A stretch of 10,430 nucleotides of DNA from positions 1-10,430 of the forward strand of contig JAILRX010000204.1 in NCBI GenBank assembly GCA_024697985.1. Reading direction: 5' to 3'. The stretch's first letter is position 1. Each line of letters starts with the position of its first letter. A program made the position numbers and the translations under genes. The notes under the pieces were generated by a model, which was not told the DNA's origin, did not search any database, and was given only the letters and a program-made list of their open reading frames with translations. The stretch is from Treponemataceae bacterium (GTDB lineage Bacteria; Spirochaetota; Spirochaetia; Treponematales; Treponemataceae). This document shows, piece after piece, positions 1 through 7,224 of this stretch.

Positions 1-3000
1 ACAGAGTCAAAACTTTCTGGATAAGAGCCACTAAAACTTGAATTTCGATAGCAAACACCAGAACCGGATACTTTTAAAAGTCCACAACTCTGGCCAGAAG
101 GTGTATCCAGCAGCGGTGCATAGTTTGTAAATGTATAATCGTATTCTTTTCCAACCTGAAATGATGCATTATGTGTAAACTGAACAGTTCCGCCTGAGTT
201 ATCGTCTGAATGGCTTTCAGTTTCAAAATCCAGTTTACCAATTTTATACATACCATCGTTTATAACGGCCATAACCATCTTGGCAAACTCATAATCATTT
301 ATCATACGCCAGGCGCTTACACTATCATCGTTTCCGACTGTGGCAGAAATATCTCCCCTGACAAGTGTAAGCTGATAATAATGTGTAGCATCGCGAAGAA
401 CCTGCATCGGTCCAGATGTAATCGGCATCGACGTTGTACCATCTGCCAAAGAAGTCGGCTTGACATACATGCTTACATCCCCGGTGTCCGCTTCAATCGT
501 TGTGTTGGTTACGGTTTCGGCGCTTGCGTATTTCAAGTCAGAGTCGAGGTTTGCAAGGCTGGTCCAGTCGCTGCTCAAGTTGTAGTTTTTGATTGAAATA
601 TAGGCACTGTCAGGACCGATAGAACGCTTGGTATAATCCCATGCATTCCAGCTGATCATTTCTGAATAGTAATAGTCGTCATCTTCATAATTACCATCAG
701 AATCCATGGTACCACCATATTTAGCAGAAAAATCTACGGCCAAAAGGTAACCCTTATTCAGTTTTTCAAGCGTTACGTCCGTGTAATCGTAATTTTCGCC
801 ATCAGTTTCCATTGTTGCAAGACCAACACCTGTATTCGAGTCATCAACAAAAGAATCAGAAATCTCAATTGTAGCTTCTGAATTGCCATAAACGATTGCA
901 TATTCGTATGCTGATGTTGCGCTGGCCGGCGTAAAGCTTACACTTGTTGCCCCCCTAGAAAGGCTCTCGCTGAGTTTTGTCCATGAGTTTGTCGTACTGC
1001 CCGCAGTCCTGTAATAAAGATACGGCGTATTTGTCGTGTAGTACGGAAGATTCCAGGTAACGGTTTGTACGGAAGAACTTTCCGACTTGTAGGCTCGGGT
1101 TGCAAGTCCATATCCATAGGTTGCAGTTTTTGTAACTCCAAGATTCGTATAGGTAACGACTGATGTCGTCTGTGTCAGAGTTCCCTGCTCAAAACTAAAG
1201 TCATCCGAATCTCCGTCAGCCTTTACAGGAATTACGATGTAGCCGAATGGAAGCCCCCAGCTGATCATGCTCTGATTCAACTGATATGAAGAAGTTTCGT
1301 CTTCCTGGTCGCAGTCGTATTCAGTAAGGGTATAGACGCCAGAGTTAACGGTCAAGGTAGCTCTTTCTTCATCAACTGATGAACCGCCGACTGTAAGGGA
1401 TGAACCGTCATAATAATACATGTCGCTCTGTCCAGCTATTTCAGAACATTCACCATCAGTGTATCGGACTCGATAGATCAGATAGCCTGAAGCACCGTCA
1501 ACGGCATCCCATTTGATTACCATTGAGCTTGAGCCGTATGTACCTACTGTCGTATCAACAAGGGCAGGTCCCATCGTGCAGACAGAACTGTCCTTCTGGG
1601 TTGTTTCACCGTCCTGAGAAGAAGAAGTTGCAGTTACAGAAAGCGTGATTGGTTTTCCACTAATCGTCGCATCATTATATCCTGAAGGGCAAGAAATCGT
1701 GCAGCTGTATTTTTCTACCGTAGTTCCGTCTGAACCGTAAACTGGCTCGATTGAAGTGTAACCCACAGCGCTTTCATCAGAAGTCTGACAAAGTTCAGTT
1801 TCACTTTCATCATCAGTATAGAAGGCACTTACGACATAATCCGTTGTTGCCATCTGAACGACAGGCCAGGTTACAGTAATCGAATCGTAATCCCAGGATG
1901 AAGCTGTTATTACCGGAGTTCCCAGCGTCTTTGAAACGATCTTTACATCAGATTCATCGCAGTAATATTTTACGACCTTGATTCCGTTGTCAGCCTGAAG
2001 GGCATATTTTCGGCATGTACCAGAAGTTGCCGCATGATTGTAGGTGGCAGTGTCGCCATCAGATGGAGAACCGAAGTCTGAGGCAGAAAGCTCGAGGCTC
2101 TGCTCTGAACCTGAAACGTTTCCGTCCTCATCGCAAACCTGCCAGATCAAGGTATAAGTACAGTCTGAATCGTAAGTCCAGGCCAATACGAATTTATTCG
2201 AATATCCGTCCGTTACGCTAAAGTTTTCGATAACCGGCATTGCGTTTACGTCTTTAAGGACAGTAACTTTTCCCGACATTGATGCGCTTGTGTATTCGTT
2301 TGTTGGAATTGAAGTTACCGCATCCTCTGTGTAAGGGATGATGTAGATTTTGTAGACATAATAGCCGTATTTAGAAGTATCTTCCAAATCATCAGCATCA
2401 AAATCATGTTTTGTCGTTGCAATATCAGAAATATTGTTTGTATAGAAAAGAACACTTTCTTCAGCATTTGAACCGACTCCATCAGAAATCTGAGACTGAG
2501 TACTTGTTACGACATAGGAATAGACACCTTCCAGATCATAGTCCTCGAATGAAAGGGTGAAGGAAACTGAAATGTCTGTAAAGTTTTCAAGCGACTCATC
2601 CTGAGTGTAGTTTCCGGTTGCAGAGAAAGTCGCAACAGGAGTAAGCCATCCCTGAACGGTTCCATAACTGATGTCAGAGCTTACGACCTTGGTTCCGTTG
2701 TCATCCGTGTAAGAACGGACTCGGTAAGTGTACTGTTTTCCACGAACTGCAGTTGTATCAGTATAAGTAAGAGTTGAACCGACAACGTAAGCTGGATAAT
2801 TTGAAGAATAATCCCCGTCTTCGGCTATCTCAAGCGCAAAGTTAGTGCTCGTTGGATTAGTTCCGCTTGCGGCAGTTGCAGAACAATCAAAGTAAACGCT
2901 GTCGTCATCATCAGTATCATCATCTTCAGTAACTGTTCCAATGTATGAGCAGATTGTCTGGTAATCATCATCATCTGCAGTAGAAAGTTTTCTTTCAAGA

Positions 3001-3854
3001 CTAAAGTAAAGAGGTCGAGGCTGATAAACACCAGAAGAAATTTTTATATAAGTATAGTCCGGCAAGTCCCAGCTGAGCACGACTGAATCAGTTGAAATTC
3101 CCTGTGTTGCACTGAGGTTTTCAGGTGCAAGAGGAGAAGTAAGGGCAACTGAGCCTGAATCCATGATGTCGCTCTTTTCAGCATCAGAAGAATTCACACA
3201 GGCACAAACCTGGAAATAATAGGTTACGTTTGGTGTCAAAGTTGAAAAAACGACCTGTCGGGTCGATCCACTTGCAGATTCACTTGTTACAAGAGATGAG
3301 CCTTCCTCATCCTTAAAACATTTTACTGTATAAAGAACGTCATCCTGATATGTTTCGTCAGTACAGTTTGGCATCCACCAACCTACTGTAGCCGTTGCAT
3401 AAACGCCACTCGTTCCAAGATTCAAAGTCTGGATTACAGGCACGCCCATCGTTGAGCCTTTAACGACTTCGCTCATCGATGAAGTTTCGCCGCTGTACGA
3501 TACGGCTACGACCCTGTAATATTTTACAGCACCGCTTTTTTCGGTTATATCAATTGAAGTTACACCTTCTCCTGTTTCGTTTACAAGAGTAAAGTTTGAA
3601 GTATCTGCCTTATCCGAAGAATAAATTTTATAGTATTTTGCCTTATCAGTGGCATCCCATGAAAGTGTTACGCATCGATACAAACCATTGCTTGCCTTAA
3701 CCTTGGTAGGGGCTGCAAAAGTACTGGAAGTCGTCTTTGCGCTGGTTGTATTTTCAGGAAGTGCAATAACATTCCACTGGCATGAAAAGTACAAAAAGGA
3801 AGCAAGGACAAAATTAAGCACAAACAGTTTTTTAGCAAAATTACCTTTTAACAT
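1..3854 (-). CDS. Large fibronectin type III repeat lipoprotein, C-terminus beyond window
   Basis: The minus strand is open without a stop for about 1,284 codons from ATG 3854 to the window edge. A GAGG ribosome-binding site at 3862-3865, 7 nt upstream, supports this start. The N-terminus (MLKGNFAKKLFVLNFVLASF) is basic then hydrophobic and leads to LYFSC, giving a likely lipid-attached Cys25. Tyr at -3 is atypical, but spirochaetal lipoboxes are loose. At least seven FnIII-like modules follow, at roughly residues 47-134, 138-240, 242-398, 404-530, 538-642, 645-760 and 762-895. They show the usual cores, for example LSWDATDKAKYYKIYSS, VVLSWDLPD, ITVTWPVV, and VIKWDAVDGASGYLIYRV with a later YIVIPVKADG. 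An eighth, weaker module spans about 905-990. Residues about 1000-1284 match nothing I recognise. Acidic inserts (DDDD near 295, EDDDTDDDS near 310) and roughly 20 cysteines are notable. It is probably a surface or periplasmic binding or adhesion lipoprotein. No catalytic domain is visible, and the ligand is unknown. Confidence 0.85.
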   Translation of the reverse strand, partial: MLKGNFAKKLFVLNFVLASFLYFSCQWNVIALPENTTSAKTTSSTFAAPTKVKASNGLYRCVTLSWDATDKAKYYKIYSSDKADTSNFTLVNETGEGVTSIDITEKSGAVKYYRVVAVSYSGETSSMSEVVKGSTMGVPVIQTLNLGTSGVYATATVGWWMPNCTDETYQDDVLYTVKCFKDEEGSSLVTSESASGSTRQVVFSTLTPNVTYYFQVCACVNSSDAEKSDIMDSGSVALTSPLAPENLSATQGISTDSVVLSWDLPDYTYIKISSGVYQPRPLYFSLERKLSTADDDDYQTICSYIGTVTEDDDTDDDDSVYFDCSATAASGTNPTSTNFALEIAEDGDYSSNYPAYVVGSTLTYTDTTAVRGKQYTYRVRSYTDDNGTKVVSSDISYGTVQGWLTPVATFSATGNYTQDESLENFTDISVSFTLSFEDYDLEGVYSYVVTSTQSQISDGVGSNAEESVLFYTNNISDIATTKHDFDADDLEDTSKYGYYVYKIYIIPYTEDAVTSIPTNEYTSASMSGKVTVLKDVNAMPVIENFSVTDGYSNKFVLAWTYDSDCTYTLIWQVCDEDGNVSGSEQSLELSASDFGSPSDGDTATYNHAATSGTCRKYALQADNGIKVVKYYCDESDVKIVSKTLGTPVITASSWDYDSITVTWPVVQMATTDYVVSAFYTDDESETELCQTSDESAVGYTSIEPVYGSDGTTVEKYSCTISCPSGYNDATISGKPITLSVTATSSSQDGETTQKDSSVCTMGPALVDTTVGTYGSSSMVIKWDAVDGASGYLIYRVRYTDGECSEIAGQSDMYYYDGSSLTVGGSSVDEERATLTVNSGVYTLTEYDCDQEDETSSYQLNQSMISWGLPFGYIVIPVKADGDSDDFSFEQGTLTQTTSVVTYTNLGVTKTATYGYGLATRAYKSESSSVQTVTWNLPYYTTNTPYLYYRTAGSTTNSWTKLSESLSRGATSVSFTPASATSAYEYAIVYGNSEATIEISDSFVDDSNTGVGLATMETDGENYDYTDVTLEKLNKGYLLAVDFSAKYGGTMDSDGNYEDDDYYYSEMISWNAWDYTKRSIGPDSAYISIKNYNLSSDWTSLANLDSDLKYASAETVTNTTIEADTGDVSMYVKPTSLADGTTSMPITSGPMQVLRDATHYYQLTLVRGDISATVGNDDSVSAWRMINDYEFAKMVMAVINDGMYKIGKLDFETESHSDDNSGGTVQFTHNASFQVGKEYDYTFTNYAPLLDTPSGQSCGLLKVSGSGVCYRNSSFSGSYPESFDS

Positions 3855-3895
3855 ACAAAAACCTCATATTTTTAATACAATTGTAAATTTCCTAT

Positions 3896-3923
3896 ATCAT
3901 ATTTTAGACCATTTTTTTACAAA
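3896..3923 (-). promoter_or_regulatory. Candidate promoter of the FnIII lipoprotein gene
   Basis: On the minus strand, TATGAT (3901-3896) matches five of six positions of the bacterial -10 consensus. It lies 41 nt upstream of ATG 3854, leaving room for a leader carrying the GAGG ribosome-binding site. The -35 is weak: TTTGTA at 3923-3918 with a 16-nt spacer, or TTGTAA one base downstream with 15 nt. The whole 3855-4053 intergenic stretch is very AT-rich, so chance matches are likely. No convincing plus-strand promoter for the ankyrin gene was found in the same stretch. The best is TGTAAT at 3979-3984, with a poor -35. Confidence 0.3.
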
Positions 3924-4040
3924 TAAGTTGCAAATTTTAGAAAATAATTAACATTCTTAATGATTTCTTACAAATAGATGTAATCCGAACTGAAAAGTTA
4001 GATTTTCCTAAAATAACTCCATTTTTTATCGATAATCTAA

Positions 4041-4048
4041 GGGAGGTG
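4041..4048 (+). promoter_or_regulatory. Strong Shine-Dalgarno for the ankyrin gene
   Basis: GGGAGGTG lies 5 nt before ATG 4054. It is an almost full-length complement of the 16S rRNA 3' end and fixes the start codon. It also shows that this genome uses canonical Shine-Dalgarno initiation, in contrast to the tatD, trpR-like and MFS starts, which have none. Confidence 0.88.
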
Positions 4049-4053
4049 GTAAA

Positions 4054-6864
4054 ATGTCTTTAAAAAATCTTTCAAAATCAAAATTTATTTATCTGCTCGC
4101 AGCTCTATTAATGATTTCGATTGCAACTCCTGAGGCATGGAGTTTTTCTTTCAAAAAAAGCAATGGCGAAAAAATCCAGAAGATGATAAAGAATGGAAAA
4201 ATATCCGAAGTCAAGAAAATGTTTCAGGCAAAAATTGACGTAAACGAAACAGATTCAAAAGGCAATACAGCATTGCACACTGCAGCATTGATGAACGATG
4301 CCGACCTGATTTCATACCTGATTTTTACAGGTGCAAATACTGAACTGAAAAACTATTCCGGAGACACACCTCTTCATATCGCACTAAAAAACAACAATTT
4401 GGAAAGTGCCGCACTACTTGCTCCAATCAAAAGCAATATCTTTGCAAGAGACGGAAACGGAAAAACAGCCCTCGAAATAGCATTGTCAAACGGAAAAAGA
4501 CAGTATCCTATTGTAATAAATGAAAAAACCGCGAGCTTGAAGGACGATAAAGGACAAAGCGTTCTCCATTATGTCATCAAAACAGAAAATAAAGACGCCC
4601 TCGAATTTTGCATCAAAAATAGCATTCCGCTTTCAATGAGTGACAACGAGGGTTTCACACCTCTTAACCTTGCATATCTAAAAAACAACGCAAAGGGAAT
4701 AGAACTCGCATCTCTTTTGCTTTCAGCTGGATGCACTCCAGAACGAGGCGATTATGTATATTTTGAAGATTCAATGAAAATTCACAATGTTTCGATGCGC
4801 TTCGACGACGGACAGACTCCACTTCACTTTGCAGCCATCTTTGGACACAGTGCAATCGCTCAATATCTTCTGAATAACGGAGCCTCAACAAAGGCAAAAG
4901 ACATTTTGGGCTCGACACCATTGCACGAAGCAGTCCGATACGGAAATGCAGATATCGTAAAAATTCTTCTGGAAAAGGGAGCTGATCCTAATGCACAGGA
5001 CAGCCTCGGAAAAACACCTCTACTTCTCATTGCACCAAAAGAAACGAGACTCGCGATTTATTCGCTTTTGCTTGAACATGGCGCAGATCCGAACACAAAG
5101 GACATGTACGGGGACACACCTCTTCATCTAGCCTCGATGACAGGAATGGACACAGACATTCTGGAACTGCTTTATAAAAACGGTGCCGACATCAACGAAA
5201 GAAACAAAAAGGGCATAATTCCTATGTCACTTGCAGTTGATAAAATGCTTACAAAACAAGTTAAATTTTATGCCATGTATGATGCGGATATCCACGCAGA
5301 AGATAATAGCGGAAATTCACCGATATCAATTCTTTTGAGCAATAAAAATCCATCAGCAATGAACCTGCTCAAAATCATGGTAAATTCCAAAAACATAAAC
5401 TCAAGAGACTCGGATGGAAACACCGCTCTGCACATTGCAGTACAAAAAGATTCGAATATCGAACAGATAAAATATCTTATCTCGCTCTCTTCTGATGTTG
5501 ACGCTAGGAACAGAAGCGGAGACACGCCGCTTTACATCGCCGTTCAGAAAAATCGCCGAGAAGCCGGAGAATTGCTTCTTTCAAAGGGCGCAAACGTATT
5601 CAGTACAAACAACGTAAACTATTCTCCATTACGAATTGCCCTTGCAAGTGGCGGAGACAGCCTTGAATGGATTTTAACAAGTGATGTAATTAAAAAAACT
5701 GACGGCAGTGGAAATACCCCGTTGCACTACGCTTCGGAATGGAAACTCGATAATGCCACAAAGATTCTTTTAGACAAGGGAGCAAATCCTAATACAAAAA
5801 ATTCAAGCGGAGAAACACCTCTTTTCATGGCGATAAAAGCCGACAGCCCTTCAACGATTGACCTTCTTCTTAAAAATGGTGCCAAAATGAACGAAAGGGA
5901 CTACCTAGGAAACAGCGTCCTACACGAATGCGTTAGATACGATTCAAAAAACGCAGCAATGAAACTCATTCAGAGAAAAGCCGATTTGAACGTAAAAAAC
6001 CTTGCAGGAAAAACACCTCTGGCACAGGCTTCTCATTCCGGACGAATCGCCATGGTTACATTGCTTTTGGAAAACAATGCCGATATCGATGCCGTTGATG
6101 CAACGGGAAAAACAGTTTTGATTGATGCCATCCAAAGCAACAACGAAGAAGTCGTTTCAATTCTGCTGAAACGAGGTGCAAATCCTCAAGTACAGGAAAT
6201 GTACGGAAGAAACGCATACCATGAAGCCGCCCTTACCGGCAACGTTCCTTTAATCAAACTTGTGCATAAGGCTGGAGGAAACCCTCTTTCAAGAGATTCT
6301 CAGGGCGTAACCCCGTTTGCTCTAGCACTATCGCAGAGAAACGAAGTCATAAAAGCAGTTTTGGGAGATGACCCAAGATTGATGGATTCTGACAGTAACA
6401 CGCCTATCCATATTGCAATTCAAAACAATGCAAAACCTGAGGTAATCGAAATGCTTTTGGAAATCGGATATCCGGTAAATGCAAGAAACAGCGAAGGTGA
6501 AACAGCTCTGACTTATGCCGTTCAGAAAAACATGAACGCACAGACACGAGTTTTGCTTGAAAACAATGCTGATCCATTTTTACAAAGTGGGAGTGACCAT
6601 GAATGTCCTGCGAGCATTGCACTCAGAAACGGATATTCTTCGGAAAATAAGGTTTTAGACAGTTTTATCGAACTGGTCGGAAACAAAACTGATTATCAGG
6701 GCGAGGGTCTGCTCCACTATGCTGCAAAAATCGCTGATATTGCCACCGTTAAAAAGATGGTTTCAAAAGGATTGGATAGAAACTTAAGAAATGTCGCAGG
6801 AGAAACCCCTGCTGACATTGCTAAACGTTGGGGAAGAACCGAGATAGCGGGAATTCTTCAATAA
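4054..6864 (+). CDS. Exported ankyrin-repeat solenoid protein
   Basis: This 936-residue protein has a Sec signal peptide: basic MSLKNLSKSK, hydrophobic FIYLLAALLMISIA, and probable cleavage after Ser30 (EAWS/FSF). There is no lipobox cysteine and no later membrane segment, so the mature protein is probably periplasmic or released. A short capping helix region (about 38-65) precedes about 26 ankyrin repeats from residue 66 to the C-terminus. Many keep the D-x-x-G-x-T-P-L-H-x-A core and the LLL-x-x-G-A-D-x-N end. Repeat 5 carries an insertion of about 20 residues (229-249, including RGDYVYFEDSMKIHNVSMR). No enzymatic domain is attached. Ankyrin arrays bind other proteins, so a scaffold, receptor or host-protein-binding role is inferred; the partner is unknown. 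The gene is divergent from the FnIII lipoprotein gene, which is also exported, and ends 10 bp from the convergent trpR-like gene. Confidence 0.93.
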   Translation: MSLKNLSKSKFIYLLAALLMISIATPEAWSFSFKKSNGEKIQKMIKNGKISEVKKMFQAKIDVNETDSKGNTALHTAALMNDADLISYLIFTGANTELKNYSGDTPLHIALKNNNLESAALLAPIKSNIFARDGNGKTALEIALSNGKRQYPIVINEKTASLKDDKGQSVLHYVIKTENKDALEFCIKNSIPLSMSDNEGFTPLNLAYLKNNAKGIELASLLLSAGCTPERGDYVYFEDSMKIHNVSMRFDDGQTPLHFAAIFGHSAIAQYLLNNGASTKAKDILGSTPLHEAVRYGNADIVKILLEKGADPNAQDSLGKTPLLLIAPKETRLAIYSLLLEHGADPNTKDMYGDTPLHLASMTGMDTDILELLYKNGADINERNKKGIIPMSLAVDKMLTKQVKFYAMYDADIHAEDNSGNSPISILLSNKNPSAMNLLKIMVNSKNINSRDSDGNTALHIAVQKDSNIEQIKYLISLSSDVDARNRSGDTPLYIAVQKNRREAGELLLSKGANVFSTNNVNYSPLRIALASGGDSLEWILTSDVIKKTDGSGNTPLHYASEWKLDNATKILLDKGANPNTKNSSGETPLFMAIKADSPSTIDLLLKNGAKMNERDYLGNSVLHECVRYDSKNAAMKLIQRKADLNVKNLAGKTPLAQASHSGRIAMVTLLLENNADIDAVDATGKTVLIDAIQSNNEEVVSILLKRGANPQVQEMYGRNAYHEAALTGNVPLIKLVHKAGGNPLSRDSQGVTPFALALSQRNEVIKAVLGDDPRLMDSDSNTPIHIAIQNNAKPEVIEMLLEIGYPVNARNSEGETALTYAVQKNMNAQTRVLLENNADPFLQSGSDHECPASIALRNGYSSENKVLDSFIELVGNKTDYQGEGLLHYAAKIADIATVKKMVSKGLDRNLRNVAGETPADIAKRWGRTEIAGILQ
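4249..6861 (+). repeat. Tandem array of about 26 coding ankyrin repeats (about 99 bp each)
   Basis: Units of 31-36 codons start about residues 66, 100, 133, 164, 197, 250, 283, 316, 350, 384, 417, 452, 486, 519, 550, 583, 616, 649, 682, 715, 748, 779, 812, 845, 881 and 913. At DNA level, short words recur at unit heads, such as acacctctt and ggaaaaacacct, but units are well diverged. This is therefore an old protein repeat array rather than a recent DNA expansion. Some blocks resemble each other at a ten-unit distance: units 12-13 with 22-23, and unit 7 with 17. Confidence 0.9.
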
Positions 6865-6874
6865 ACTTTTTAAG

Positions 6875-7222
6875 TTATTTTTCCAAAGTTGCTTTTCGCT
6901 GTTTTTCGCGGGCTTCATCAATTGAATCAAGCATGATGCGAAAAGCACTATTCTCTTTCTTAAGTTCTTTTGAACCACGAGTAATCTTACAAAGACTCAT
7001 CTTGAAATCCTTGGCGATTTCACGTTGGGTTTTTCCTTCATTCATTTCCTTAACCAAAAGCCATCGTTTTCCGAAGTCAAACATTTCAGCAGGAGAAAAC
7101 AAGCAACCAAAAAAATCATTCAAGAATTTTTCATCATTAATAGATGCAATGATCTTAACCAATTCTGCAACACTTTCATCTATTTTCTTTGTAAGTTCTG
7201 GAGATAATTCATCTTTAGCCAT
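6875..7222 (-). CDS. TrpR-superfamily (Trp repressor-like) transcriptional regulator
   Basis: This small helical DNA-binding protein is 115 residues from ATG 7222 (MAKDELSPELTKKID). The match to Trp repressor is clear across the core: LFSPAEMFDFGKRW corresponds to the LLTPDEREALGTR region, and GKTQREIAKDFKMSL followed by CKITRGSKEL corresponds to the helix-turn-helix ending in ITRGSNSL. It is close to E. coli TrpR in length (108). The corepressor arginines (E. coli Arg54 and Arg84) are kept. From memory of the E. coli sequence, Thr44 becomes Ser, Thr81 becomes Lys and Ser88 becomes Glu, so tryptophan binding is doubtful. No trp biosynthesis gene is nearby. The start follows the tatD stop by 2 bp and has no Shine-Dalgarno, so it is read by coupling from tatD, or from a promoter inside the tatD end. 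A TTG start 18 bases further upstream (7240) would overlap tatD and is less likely. Its targets are unknown; self-regulation is plausible. Confidence 0.88.
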   Translation of the reverse strand: MAKDELSPELTKKIDESVAELVKIIASINDEKFLNDFFGCLFSPAEMFDFGKRWLLVKEMNEGKTQREIAKDFKMSLCKITRGSKELKKENSAFRIMLDSIDEAREKQRKATLEK

Positions 7223-7224
7223 AA

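Noticed and set aside
210..596. Plus-strand open frame of 128 codons over the FnIII gene.
   Set aside because: It has no ribosome-binding site or recognisable domain, and lies opposite a continuous, compositionally sensible lipoprotein frame.
2905..2975. Clusters of tcatcatc-like triplets resembling a microsatellite.
   Set aside because: They are Asp codons (GAT) of acidic segments of the lipoprotein in the minus frame, imperfect and short.
3649..3951. Plus-strand 100-codon open frame at the start of the FnIII gene and into the intergenic region.
   Set aside because: It is antisense to the lipoprotein N-terminus, contains no domain, and is explained by the low-stop AT-rich strand.
4054..6864. 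Possible frameshift or degenerate repeats in the ankyrin gene, because some units lack the consensus (units 3, 10, 14, 21).
   Set aside because: The frame is uninterrupted, unit spacing stays near 33 residues, and the consensus resumes on both sides, which is normal divergence.
6864..6882. Hairpin AACTT-TTT-AAGTT followed by ATTTTT between the convergent ankyrin and trpR-like genes, as an intrinsic terminator.
   Set aside because: The stem is only 5 bp and almost all A/T, overlaps both stop codons, and would be too weak by usual criteria.
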